From HK1 sp965220535 (GTDB lineage: Bacteria > Pseudomonadota > Gammaproteobacteria > HK1): a stretch of DNA of 64,000 nt. The notes below the pieces were generated by a model. That model ran no database searches and was not told the origin of the DNA. It saw only the letters and a list, made by a program, of their open reading frames with translations. Location of the stretch: positions 2,790,001 to 2,854,000 of the forward strand of contig OZ244833.1 of the NCBI GenBank assembly GCA_965220535.1, given 5' to 3'. Below, piece after piece: positions 35,171-43,493 of this stretch. The position numbers and the translations under genes were made by a program. Position 1 is the stretch's first letter, and each line of letters opens with the position of its first letter.

Positions 35171-36142
35171 ATGAGCGAGAGTTCGAAGCCCCGAAACCTC
35201 CCCAAAAACCCCCCCCAAAAGCCCCAAGAGATCGAACATTTACTGGATTGGAAGTTCTGGCGCCGGGAGGATATTCGCGCCTTGCTCGACCTTGCCCTTC
35301 GTATCAAGGCCGACCGGCACGAGTTCGCAGATCGTTTGCGGGCCCGCACCTTGGTGATGCTTTTTCAAAAGACATCCACCCGGACCCGGGTTTCCTTCGA
35401 GGCCGGGATGACCGGGCTCGGTGGCCACGCCATCAATTTGGATTGGCGATCTTCGAATTTCACCTTGGGCGATATTCCCTCCGAAACCCGCTATCTTTCG
35501 CGCAACTGCGCGTTCATCATGGCCCGGTTGCGAGAGCATGCGGATGTGCAAGCGATGGCCGAAGCGGCGACGGTGCCGGTGATCAACGGCTGTTGCGATC
35601 GCTATCACCCCTGCCAAGCCTTGGCCGATATCTTGACCATCGCCGAGGATCGAGGCGGGGATCCGAGCGGCGCCCGCTTGGTTTATATCGGGGTCTATAA
35701 CAACGTGGTCAACTCGTTGGTTTCGATTTGCGCCGCCTTCGACATTCACCTGACTTTGGTGTGTCCCCTGCGCGACGATTCGGTGATCGATCAGGAAAGT
35801 CGCGAGCGTTTGCTCGAAAAGGGTTTGTTGAAAGAGAGCCTGGACGCCAAGCAATCCCTGCATGGTGCGCATTATGTCTATACCGACACGTGGTTGAACA
35901 TGGAATTTTTCAACGATCCCGCTTATGCCGAGGAAAAGGAAAAGCGCATTTCCCTGATGCTCCCCTATCAGCTCAACTCGGATCTTCTCGCGGGATGCGA
36001 GGCCAAGGTGATGCACGATATGCCGATGCATCTTGGATATGAAATCACCGAGGAAGTGGCGCAAAGCGAACGTTCGATCATTTACGATCAGTCGGAAAAT
36101 CGTTTGCATGCCCAAAACGCGATCTTGGTCCACCTTTCCTGA
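35171..36142 (+). CDS. ornithine-carbamoyltransferase-like transcarbamylase with altered substrate motifs
   Basis: A 323-residue aspartate/ornithine carbamoyltransferase family protein. Carbamoyl-phosphate motif STRTR (69-73) and HPCQ (146-149) are intact. Two positions that define OTCase differ: the ornithine-binding SMG loop reads NME (243-245) and the catalytic HCLP reads HDMP (282-285). It therefore carbamoylates an amine, but probably not ornithine in the standard way; a paralogue for another amino acid or a diamine is likely. The start at 35171 follows AAGGA by 9 bases; an in-frame ATG at 35150 is less likely. A strong terminator lies downstream. Confidence 0.85.
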   Translation: MSESSKPRNLPKNPPQKPQEIEHLLDWKFWRREDIRALLDLALRIKADRHEFADRLRARTLVMLFQKTSTRTRVSFEAGMTGLGGHAINLDWRSSNFTLGDIPSETRYLSRNCAFIMARLREHADVQAMAEAATVPVINGCCDRYHPCQALADILTIAEDRGGDPSGARLVYIGVYNNVVNSLVSICAAFDIHLTLVCPLRDDSVIDQESRERLLEKGLLKESLDAKQSLHGAHYVYTDTWLNMEFFNDPAYAEEKEKRISLMLPYQLNSDLLAGCEAKVMHDMPMHLGYEITEEVAQSERSIIYDQSENRLHAQNAILVHLS

Positions 36143-36189
36143 TCGCCCCTGCCGGCGCCGTCGCCGTCGCCGGCAGGACCGGGGCGATC
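36141..36189. terminator. GC-rich inverted repeat after the carbamoyltransferase gene
   Basis: Nested inverted repeat (GATCGCCCC with GGGGCGATC, inner TGCCGGCG with CGCCGGCA) directly at the stop codon. No T-run follows, so it may serve RNA 3'-end stability more than termination. Confidence 0.4.
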
Positions 36190-36289
36190 GCCGCCTTCGC
36201 GCTTGCCGCTATGACGTATCGGGGGTCGGTCGGGGGCATAAGGGCGAGCCGTATGGCATCTTGTGCGGTCCCATAAAGTACGTCCCATA

Positions 36290-36317
36290 AAAAAGGAGGC
36301 GCGTTGCGCCTCCTTTT
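36290..36317. terminator. bidirectional intrinsic terminator
   Basis: Perfect stem AAAAGGAGGCGC / GCGCCTCCTTTT with a GTT loop, flanked by A-run and T-run, so it should work on both strands. It separates the convergent carbamoyltransferase and malate synthase G genes. Confidence 0.9.
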
Positions 36318-36387
36318 CTTATCGAGCCCTCTAGCTTCGCCCTTTATCCCGTTCGAAATCCCGATAGAAATCCCGTTCGAATCCCTT

Positions 36388-38649
36388 TCAACGGTTGCGG
36401 CTCGCTTTCGCCTCGCGTCGCCGACGATGCAATACCCACTCCGTATAGCCGTTGGGTTGTTCGCGACCGGAAAAGACCAGTTCCAAAGCGGCTTGGAACT
36501 CGATGCTCGATGCCGGATCTTCCGCCATCGGGCGATAGGCCGGATCCCCTTCGTTTTGCCGGTCGACGATCGTCGCCATGCGCTCGAAAGCGGCTTTGAC
36601 CCGAGCCTCGTCGACGATACCGTGGTGGAGCCAGTTGGCGATATGCTGACTCGATATACGCAGCGTGGCTCGATCCTCCATCAGGCCGATATTGTTGATA
36701 TCCGGCACTTTCGAGCAGCCGATCCCCTGTCCGACCCAGCGCGAGACGTAGCCCAAAATTCCTTGGACGTTATTGTCGAGCTCGCTTCGAATCTCCTCGG
36801 GCGAGGGGATTTCGCCCTCGTCGAGCAGCGGGATATCGAGGATATCGTCCAAACTCGCCCGCGGCCAAGCGCCGGCGATCTCTTTTTGCCGGGCAATCAC
36901 GTCCTCGAGGTGGTAGTGCGTGGCGTGCAAGGTGGCGGCGGTCGGCGAGGGCACCCAAGCGGTATTCGCCCCCGCTTTCGGATGAGCGATTTTCTCTCGC
37001 ATCATCGCTTCCATGGCATCCGGAGCCGCCCACATCCCCTTGCCGATCTGCGCTTTCCCGAACAGTCCCTCGCGCAGACCGGTATCGACGTTCCAGTCCT
37101 CGTAGGCCCCGATCCAGCGCGCCGCTTTCATGCGCGTTTTGGGGATGACCGCCCCGGCTTCCATCGAGGTATGGATCTCGTCTCCGGTGCGATCGAGGAA
37201 TCCGGTGTTGATGAAGCACACGCGATTCGTTCCGTCGCCGCGGGCGGCGGCGATGCACGCTCCCAAGTTGACGGTCGTGCGTCGCTCCTCGTCCATGATG
37301 CCGATCTTGATGCAGCCTCGGGGCAGATCCAAGGCCTTCTCGACCCCTTCGAAAAGATCGACGGTGGCGGCGACCTCCTCCGGTCCGTGGAGCTTCGGTT
37401 TGACGATATAGATATTTCCCTTGCGAGAGTTGGCGAATCCCGGATCGCGGCGATACAAATCGTTGCGGGCGGCGAATGCGCTCACCATCGCATCGAGGAA
37501 ACCCTCGGGGATTTCGTTGCCGTCTTCGTCGAGTACGGCATCGGTATACATATGCAGGCCGACGTTGCGCACCAGCATCAGGCTTCGCCCGGGCAGAACG
37601 ATCTCCTCCCCCGCAGGATCGCGCCAGAGACGATCCGGGTTCAGCCGCCGCTCGACGGTCTTCCCCCCCTTTTCGAACTCGGCGCTCAGCGTTCCTTGCA
37701 TCAGCCTTAGCCAGTTGCGGTAGATGCCGGTCTTGTCGGGCGCATCCACCGCGCAGACCGCATCCTCGCAGTCTTGGATGGTGGTGATCGCCGCCTCCAG
37801 CACGATATCCTTGACCCCCGCCGGGCTCAGCTCCCCCGCCGGATGCTCCCGATCGATATGCATTTCGATATGCAAACCGTTATTCCGAAACAGCAGCGCC
37901 GAGGCTTCGTCGGCCTTTTCGCCTTCGCGGTAGCCGACCCATTTCTCGCCCTCGGCAAGGGCGGTTCGCTTGCCGTTGTCGAGCGTTGCCGTCAGCATCG
38001 GCGAGGCGCCTTCGGACGAGGAGAGGGTGTAGGCCCGAACCTCGGCGTGCGAACCGGCGGCAAGCGGCAATACGCGGTCCAAGAAACGGTGGGTCCAAGC
38101 GATCACCTCCCGCCCTCTTGCCGGATCGAATCCGCGGGCCCCGCTTTGCCCGGTGCGCGAGATGACATCGCTGCCGTAGAGCGCATCGTAGAGGCTGCCC
38201 CAGCGGGCGTTGGCGGCGTTGAGCGCGTAGCGGGCGTTGTCGACGGGGACGACCAGCTGCGGCCCGGGGAAGCGCGCGATTTCGCTCCAAGACCCTCCGC
38301 GTTCGCCGCCGTCGCCGTCGTTGCCATCGTCGAGGGCGGGTTGCGCGGGCGCCTCGTAGGGGACGATATAGCCGATGGACTCCAAGAAGGCGCGGTATTC
38401 GGCAGCATCGAAAGAGCGCCCCTCGCGGCGAAGCGCCAAGTGCCAAGCGTCGATTTGCGATTGCAGCCGATCGCGTTTTTCGAGCAGCGCTCGATTGGCC
38501 GGGCCCATCTCCTTGACGATCGCGGCCAACGAGTGCCAAAAACGCTCGGCCCCGATACCCGCCGCCGGCGTCGATGCGAATTCGTCGCGTATCAAATCGT
38601 GCAGACAGGCGGCGATTCGAAGGCCACCGATTTCCACTCGCTCTTGCAT
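36388..38649 (-). CDS. glcB: malate synthase G
   Basis: Malate synthase isoform G, 753 residues, condensing glyoxylate and acetyl-CoA to malate. Family regions are present throughout: NAANARWGSLYDALYGSD, TTIQDCEDAVCAVDA (about 270-284, metal-site Glu/Asp region), RSLMLVRNVGLHMYTDAV, HGPEEVA, IGIMDEERRTTVNL and the C-terminal NNVQGILGYVSRWVGQGIGCSKVPD with the catalytic-base Asp region. The ATG at 38649 follows AGAGG by 7 bases. Isocitrate lyase is not in the window, so glyoxylate may come from glycolate oxidation or another source. Confidence 0.95.
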   Translation of the reverse strand: MQERVEIGGLRIAACLHDLIRDEFASTPAAGIGAERFWHSLAAIVKEMGPANRALLEKRDRLQSQIDAWHLALRREGRSFDAAEYRAFLESIGYIVPYEAPAQPALDDGNDGDGGERGGSWSEIARFPGPQLVVPVDNARYALNAANARWGSLYDALYGSDVISRTGQSGARGFDPARGREVIAWTHRFLDRVLPLAAGSHAEVRAYTLSSSEGASPMLTATLDNGKRTALAEGEKWVGYREGEKADEASALLFRNNGLHIEMHIDREHPAGELSPAGVKDIVLEAAITTIQDCEDAVCAVDAPDKTGIYRNWLRLMQGTLSAEFEKGGKTVERRLNPDRLWRDPAGEEIVLPGRSLMLVRNVGLHMYTDAVLDEDGNEIPEGFLDAMVSAFAARNDLYRRDPGFANSRKGNIYIVKPKLHGPEEVAATVDLFEGVEKALDLPRGCIKIGIMDEERRTTVNLGACIAAARGDGTNRVCFINTGFLDRTGDEIHTSMEAGAVIPKTRMKAARWIGAYEDWNVDTGLREGLFGKAQIGKGMWAAPDAMEAMMREKIAHPKAGANTAWVPSPTAATLHATHYHLEDVIARQKEIAGAWPRASLDDILDIPLLDEGEIPSPEEIRSELDNNVQGILGYVSRWVGQGIGCSKVPDINNIGLMEDRATLRISSQHIANWLHHGIVDEARVKAAFERMATIVDRQNEGDPAYRPMAEDPASSIEFQAALELVFSGREQPNGYTEWVLHRRRREAKASRNR

Positions 38650-38762
38650 GACCACCTCTTTGTTCCGTGCGTTGAAAGTCGATATCGATATCGATCGAAA
38701 AAAGCGATCCGTCGAAGTCTCGAAGCCGAAGTTTCGTCGTTCCGAAGGGCGATTTTTTCAGG

Positions 38763-38822
38763 TTTCGGCACCTTTTTCGGCACCTTTTTCGGCACCTCTT
38801 TCGGCACCTTTTTCGGCATCGT
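38763..38822. repeat. 12-bp tandem repeat (x5) upstream of malate synthase
   Basis: Five units of TTTCGGCACCTT, with changes in the third and fifth, in the 254-bp spacer between malate synthase G and the FAD oxidoreductase (both minus strand). The array begins about 115 bases upstream of the malate synthase start codon, a position where it could affect its promoter. Confidence 0.9.
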
Positions 38823-38903
38823 TCGAAAAAATCGCCCGCGACGAGATTTCACGAGCAAGAGATCATAATCGCCGACGAAAAGGGATGTGGCGGATATCGC
38901 TTT

Positions 38904-40067
38904 TTAAGGAGTTTCGATATCCTTTTTGCGCTGGATCCTCCCCGGATCGAGGTCCGCGCGCGATAGCCCGACCCGCTCGAGCTCCGCCGGAAAACCCTCG
39001 CCGCTCGCATCGGCGGCCACCAACGAAGAAGCGGCCGGAGAGGTTTGGATGCCGTAGCCCCCCAATGCCGCCATCCAGAAAAACCCCTCTTGTTCGGAAT
39101 CGGGACCGATCACCAGCGAACCGTCGGCGACGAAACTGCGCAGCCCGGCCCAGCGGGCTTTGATCCGCTCGATCCGCAAAAGGGTCGCGGCTTCGATGCG
39201 CTCGACGGCGACGGCGATATCGATATCCTCCGGTCGGGCGTCGCAGGCGGGCGAGGGGGTTTCGTCCGCGGGGGAGCAAAGCAGGTGCCCGGCATCGGGT
39301 TTGAAATAGAACTCCTCGTCGATATCGATGCACATCGGCCACTCGTCGGGCTCGAACGAGGTCTTCGGATCGAGGCTTAGGGCTTCCACGGTGAACGCCG
39401 TTCGCCGTTTGGGCACGAGACCGATCGTTTCGGCCCCGGCCATCCGCGCGACCTCGTCGCACCACGCTCCGGCGGCGTTGATCACGACCGGCGCGACGAA
39501 ATGCTCGTGGCGAGTACGGGCGTGCCACCGGCTCGCCTTGCGCTCGAGGGACAAAAGCTCCGCATCGAGCGCGACCTCGGCTCCGTTTCCCTTGGCCCCG
39601 GCGAGAAAGCCTTGGTGCAAGGCGTGCACATCGATATCCATCGCCTGCGCTTCGATGAGCCCGGCGGCGGCGTAGCCGGGACGAATCGCGGGGATCTTAT
39701 CGAGGATCGAGGCTTCGTCGACGAGCTTAGATCCCGGAATCGAGGCCGCACTCTCGTCGTGCAATGCCCGCAGCCGATCCATCTGATCCGGGCGGGCGAC
39801 ATAGAGCACGGGGCGCGGTGAAAGAAGGGGGTTTTCGGCAAAATCCGGCGGCGGCGAAAGCAGAAAATCCCGGCTGCCCCGAGCCAGACAACGGGTGCTG
39901 AAATTGCCGTAGGACTCGAGAAACTGCGCGGCGGAGCGGCCGGTGGTGTGATAGCCGGCGCTCGATTCGCGCTCGATCACGATCGTCTTGCCCTTTGCCG
40001 CGAGTCGGAACGCCGCCGCCGATCCGGCGATCCCCGCTCCGATCACGAGAAAATCGCATTCTTTCAT
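38904..40067 (-). CDS. FAD-dependent amino-acid-type oxidoreductase (DAO/DadA family)
   Basis: A 387-residue FAD oxidoreductase of the glycine/D-amino-acid oxidase group. Dinucleotide motif VIGAGIAGSAAA (about 7-18), HTTGRSAAQF (about 41-50), VINAAGAWCDEVARMAG (about 200-216) and the C-terminal FAD block WMAALGGYGIQTSPAA (about 335-350) are present. It oxidises an amine or amino acid to an imine; such an enzyme making glyoxylate from glycine would suit the malate synthase G next to it, which is inference only. The start at 40067 is set by the family's beginning. Confidence 0.87.
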   Translation of the reverse strand: MKECDFLVIGAGIAGSAAAFRLAAKGKTIVIERESSAGYHTTGRSAAQFLESYGNFSTRCLARGSRDFLLSPPPDFAENPLLSPRPVLYVARPDQMDRLRALHDESAASIPGSKLVDEASILDKIPAIRPGYAAAGLIEAQAMDIDVHALHQGFLAGAKGNGAEVALDAELLSLERKASRWHARTRHEHFVAPVVINAAGAWCDEVARMAGAETIGLVPKRRTAFTVEALSLDPKTSFEPDEWPMCIDIDEEFYFKPDAGHLLCSPADETPSPACDARPEDIDIAVAVERIEAATLLRIERIKARWAGLRSFVADGSLVIGPDSEQEGFFWMAALGGYGIQTSPAASSLVAADASGEGFPAELERVGLSRADLDPGRIQRKKDIETP

Positions 40068-40104
40068 GGTTTCGATCCGGTGATTGCCAGAGGCTTGCAG
40101 CGAA

Positions 40105-40644
40105 TTATCCGGAGCATTGCCGCTTCGAGGCATCCGCTTGCCTTGAAATAGCCGCCGAACGAAGAGCGCGAAGGGCTTCGATGGAAGAGCCGATGCATAA
40201 AGCCCTTTTCGCCGAACGAAGGGATCGCGAAGAGAAGGCAAATTCCAGAAGCCCCGCTGCGAGCGTTTTTGTCCTTAGGCGGGAAATCCCTCCGTCGGCG
40301 AAAACGATGCGGTCGGAAGGGTCGACCGGTAGCAGGCCGAGCGGCCCCGACGGCGGCGCAAGACCGGTGTCGCCGACAAGCCATCCGGCGAGCAGGGTTT
40401 CGGCCAAGGGAATCGGCGCCGCATGGGCGGCGGCCCGACGGGCGATGGCGAAGCCGTCGACGAGATCGGCACCGACCCCGCCCGATTCCTCGGGGATCCA
40501 AGCCCGCACAAGCCCCGATTCCCCCAAGGCCTCCCACAGAGCCTGCGGCCATTCGCCGTCCTCGGCGTCATTGACCGTCGCCGAATCGCAAAGATCGGCG
40601 AGGATGCGCTCGGTGCTTTCGATGATCCGGGGATCGCTTTTCAT
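40105..40644 (-). pseudogene. truncated 5' copy of the acyl-CoA dehydrogenase gene
   Basis: Residues 1-about 120 are nearly identical to the N-terminus of the intact acyl-CoA dehydrogenase at 43494-44606 (KSDPRIIESTERILADLC and onwards). After 40282 the sequence is unrelated and the frame runs to 40105 with a tail of about 60 residues. It lacks the flavin- and catalytic domains, so it cannot be active. It is part of a 600-bp direct repeat that also carries the upstream region of the gene. Confidence 0.85.
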
Positions 40645-40881
40645 GGCGTCGGGATCGGTCCAAAACGAGGCTTCTTTGTGGGCGGCGAAGGCGAGTATTG
40701 CACGTAAAGACGCCTTTTCTTGCGAAGACACGTTTCACCTCGAGGCGCCCTAGGCGGTCTGTCCGTCACGGAGCGATATGATGGCGTCGTTGCCCTCGTC
40801 CCCCCCGCGCTCGGCGGACCGATGCTTTGCATGATCTCGACCGACCGCCAAGGGGCGTATGGTGCGCAATCGGCCCGGGCT
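40282..40881. repeat. 600-bp direct repeat, copy A
   Basis: Almost identical to 44244-44842, about 3.96 kb away in the same orientation. It covers the first third of the acyl-CoA dehydrogenase and about 240 bases upstream of it. No inverted ends or target-site duplications were noticed. Confidence 0.9.
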
Positions 40882-40900
40882 ATTAAAAGATCACGCCTTC

Positions 40901-40931
40901 TTGACAAAGCGCTAGGGAATACGTTATTAGT
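40901..40931 (+). promoter_or_regulatory. candidate promoter of the small secreted protein gene
   Basis: Perfect -35 TTGACA at 40901-40906 in a locally AT-rich stretch starting right after the duplicated block. The best -10 is TATTAG at 40926-40931 (19-base spacer), with GTTATT at 40923 as an alternative. The distance to the ATG at 40986 is suitable. Confidence 0.5.
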
Positions 40932-40985
40932 AGAGTATCGATTTGATATTGGATCTTCGCACTTTACAGCCAAAGGAGTATCGCC

Positions 40986-41342
40986 ATGAAAACGATCGCT
41001 GGAATCTTCGCCGGGCTTCTCCTCGGCCTTTCTTCGCTGTCCGCCGCCGCCCTTGATTTGAACGGTAGTGGCACCGGGCTGCCGATGCTCAAATGCACGC
41101 CAAATATGACCGAAGATGAGTGCGCGATGGCGGATCAAATCAATAAGAAAAATCTGGCATCCACCGAAGCCACCACGATGCCGGCGGGATTGGAATTCGA
41201 GTCGTTGCAGATCGATAAGCAAGACACGTCTTGCACCACGGACGCCTATGCGTGCTTCTCAATGGCGAACAACGACAACAAGCTCGAGGGCGATGAGCGG
41301 CAAACGTCGTATCTGTGGCTTTGGTGGCTTTGCTGCCGCTAG
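40986..41342 (+). CDS. small secreted Cys-containing protein of unknown function
   Basis: A 118-residue protein. Residues 1-22 are a clear Sec signal peptide (KTIAGIFAGLLLGLSSLSA). The mature part is acidic and Ser/Thr/Asn rich with Cys in CTPNMTEDEC and CTTDAYAC pairs, and it ends in the unusual aromatic/Cys tail YLWLWWLCCR. AAGGAG lies 7 bases before the ATG; a TTGACA promoter and a perfect hairpin terminator frame the gene, so it is a self-contained, probably well-expressed unit. Lower GC than its neighbours. No family recognised; the tail could be a membrane or partner-binding element, a peptide core, or the result of a frameshift. Confidence 0.75.
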   Translation: MKTIAGIFAGLLLGLSSLSAAALDLNGSGTGLPMLKCTPNMTEDECAMADQINKKNLASTEATTMPAGLEFESLQIDKQDTSCTTDAYACFSMANNDNKLEGDERQTSYLWLWWLCCR

Positions 41343-41364
41343 GGGCACCCCCACTCTATAACAA

Positions 41365-41403
41365 ATTATGCCCGCCCCGATGATGCACCGGGGCGGGCAT
41401 AAT
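41365..41403. terminator. perfect 14-bp hairpin after the secreted-protein gene
   Basis: ATTATGCCCGCCCC / GGGGCGGGCATAAT with an 11-base loop, 22 bases after the stop. There is no long T-run, but the stem has AT-rich ends and would act on either strand. Confidence 0.75.
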
Positions 41404-41681
41404 AGCGATTGGCCCCTGCCTGTTCATATTGATTGACTCCATGAAATATCCGCTCGCCTTGCCCCTCGAAGTTCGAACGCTCGGAAGTTCGAACGCTCGA
41501 TGATCTTCGCATCGACGTCCGAGGCGCAGGATCGATCCCCTTGCCCCACCCACGGGCTCGTTTCATGATCATCCACCGAAAACGATCGGCATCCGCGCGT
41601 CCTCGGGGCTTCGAGACGACCGCCGCATGAAGCGCGCGGAAGGGACTTTTCGAAGCCGAGCGCTCGGATTTCAGCTCGATA

Positions 41682-42695
41682 TCAGCCGGATTTCAGCGCC
41701 GGCAGCAGCTCGTTCGAGATCAGCTGCATGCTTTCAAGGCTCGAAGAGAGCGGCATCCCCGGCCAGTGGGTGCGAAAGATGAGGTGGTTGACCCCGAACT
41801 CCTCGATATAAGGACGCAGCTGGCGATAGCATTCCTCCGGCGACCCCAAGATGAAGCGATCTTCGAGCAAATCGTCGAACTCCTGATCGAAACTTTCGTC
41901 CTCGGGCATCGCATCGTCTTGCCCCCACGAGGCGTAGTTGCGATATTTGGCGAAGATGAAGGGACCCGCCTGCTCGATGGCCCTTCGCCGATCCCGGGCG
42001 CAATGGATTTCCTTCATGCAGGGAAGTTCGTGCGGGAATGCCTTCCCCGCATCGTTCAACGCTCCCCGATAGAGATCGAGTTGTCGCCGGATCGTGGCTC
42101 CGGTCGAATGGGGGTTGATCATCCATGTGTCGCCGATGCGGGCGGCGCGGCGGACCGCGGCATCGCTATTGGCGGCGATCCATATCGGGGGCCAGGGCTT
42201 TTGCAGCGGTCTGATATTCATCCGCACCCTGTCGAGCCGGCAATGATCCCCGTGCCAAGTCACCGACTCCTCGCTCCACAGCCTTTTTATCAATTCCAGA
42301 CCCTCGACCATGCGCGCCACTCGCTTTCCTTTGGGCACGTCGAAGGCGTCGAATTCCACCTGACGGTAGCCGAGCCCGACCCCGAAGACGAATCTCCCGC
42401 GCGCGATGATATCGAGGCTGGCAACGGTTTCGGCGACATGAACCGGATGGTGCAGATTGAGCAGCATCACCCCGAGCCCGACGGTCATCTCTCCGATCTC
42501 AGGAACCAGTCGGGCAATGAAGGGCACCGGTTGGAGCTGTTGGTTATCCCCCTCGTTGAGGTAGTGCTGCCCCGAGAAGAGAGAGTCCCAGCCGTGATCC
42601 CGGGCGTGGTGGGCGAGGGCGATCTGCTCGTCCAAGGCGCGCGCCATATCGGCGGCAAGGGGGTGTTGGTTGGTCACAAACAATCCGATTTTCAT
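41682..42695 (-). CDS. LLM-class flavin-dependent oxidoreductase (luciferase-like)
   Basis: A 337-residue bacterial-luciferase-family monooxygenase. Typical blocks: MKIGLFVTNQHP, GWDSLFSGQHYL (about 35-46), VGLGVMLLNLHHPVHVAETVASLD (about 72-95), RGRFVFGVGLGYRQVEFDAF (about 99-118) and WIAANSDAAVRRAARIGD (about 172-189). It uses FMNH2 or F420H2; the substrate is unknown. It lies between the secreted-protein unit and two small low-GC open frames, all on its own. Confidence 0.9.
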   Translation of the reverse strand: MKIGLFVTNQHPLAADMARALDEQIALAHHARDHGWDSLFSGQHYLNEGDNQQLQPVPFIARLVPEIGEMTVGLGVMLLNLHHPVHVAETVASLDIIARGRFVFGVGLGYRQVEFDAFDVPKGKRVARMVEGLELIKRLWSEESVTWHGDHCRLDRVRMNIRPLQKPWPPIWIAANSDAAVRRAARIGDTWMINPHSTGATIRRQLDLYRGALNDAGKAFPHELPCMKEIHCARDRRRAIEQAGPFIFAKYRNYASWGQDDAMPEDESFDQEFDDLLEDRFILGSPEECYRQLRPYIEEFGVNHLIFRTHWPGMPLSSSLESMQLISNELLPALKSG

Positions 42696-42831
42696 GGCGG
42701 CGGCTCTTCTACGACTCGATAAGGCATCTTATCTTCATCCGAGAGAGGGCCGATGCGTCAGAGCAAGCGGCCATAGAACTGTATGGAATGACTCCCTACT
42801 CTCATCATGCTGCCGGTCACCTGAACCGAAG

Positions 42832-43005
42832 TTACCTTCGATTGCCCATACCTTTACGTATATTATCGTTCTCCTTTCCCCTGAGGTAATGCCATTCGGT
42901 ATTCTCGAAAGATTCGCCGTTAGAAACGACCTCCCATTGCCCTGCCGCCGTTTCCATGCCAATTGCCTCTTTTGCCGCCATGATTGCCTTCATTGAAAGT
43001 TCCAT
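42832..43005 (-). CDS. possible small protein (57 residues)
   Basis: A minus-strand frame starting at ATG 43005, 12 bases after the stop of the next small frame upstream. The product begins MELSMKAIMAAKEAIG and contains GQWEVVSNGESFENTEWHY and a charged C-terminus. The composition is protein-like and locally lower in GC than the flanks. No family is recognised and no good ribosome site is seen, so coupling to the upstream frame would be needed. Confidence 0.35.
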   Translation of the reverse strand: MELSMKAIMAAKEAIGMETAAGQWEVVSNGESFENTEWHYLRGKENDNIRKGMGNRR

Positions 43006-43017
43006 TTGAGGATTGGA

Positions 43018-43242
43018 TTACTTGGAAACCATGATCTTTTTGACGCAGTAGGTATAGCCTTGCACGATCTTCGTTCTATGCAGCTTATCTCGCTCCATCC
43101 TCGCTTCCCGTTCCTTCTCATAGCTCCTGACGGGTCGCTCGTCATCTCCCATAGAGGATACCAATACAACCTGCCATCGCTCCTTGGTCATCGGCTTCGT
43201 CGATGGCTCCGCCATCTCTCCGAACCCGATCTTGCTTTCCAT
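43018..43242 (-). CDS. hypothetical small charged protein
   Basis: A 74-residue frame; an internal ATG at 43191 would give 57 residues beginning MTKERWQVVLVSS. The C-terminal half is highly charged (EKEREARMERDKLHRTK) and ends in VKKIMVSK. The composition differs from the GC-rich neighbours. Together with the 57-residue frame just downstream it forms a possible two-gene island. No function can be given. Confidence 0.45.
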   Translation of the reverse strand: MESKIGFGEMAEPSTKPMTKERWQVVLVSSMGDDERPVRSYEKEREARMERDKLHRTKIVQGYTYCVKKIMVSK

Positions 43243-43411
43243 CGGGTGCCGCCCACCTTTCTTGTATCCCCTTCTTTGTTGTGCCAGTTCTACTCCCCTT
43301 TATTGGTGGCTCAATCGTTTTCGATGATTCCGTTCTCACAGAGTCGGCTCAATAAAAACGCCGCTTTTTGCGCTTCCTTCGCTTTTTCTTCGTTCGGGGA
43401 TATTCCCGCTT

Positions 43412-43455
43412 GACGCAAAGTCGGCGCAAAGTCGGGGCGCAGTCGATGCGCAGTC
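43412..43455. repeat. 11-bp tandem repeat (x4)
   Basis: Four units related to GACGCAAAGTC between the low-GC small frames and the 3' end of the acyl-CoA dehydrogenase gene. Confidence 0.8.
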
Positions 43456-43493
43456 GACGCAAGGGATCGAAAGCGGCGAGTTTTGCGTCGCCC

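Noticed and set aside
38592..38858. A minus-strand frame rich in KKVPKK repeats upstream of malate synthase
   Set aside because: The repeats come from the 12-bp tandem array; the frame has no good start and overlaps the likely promoter.
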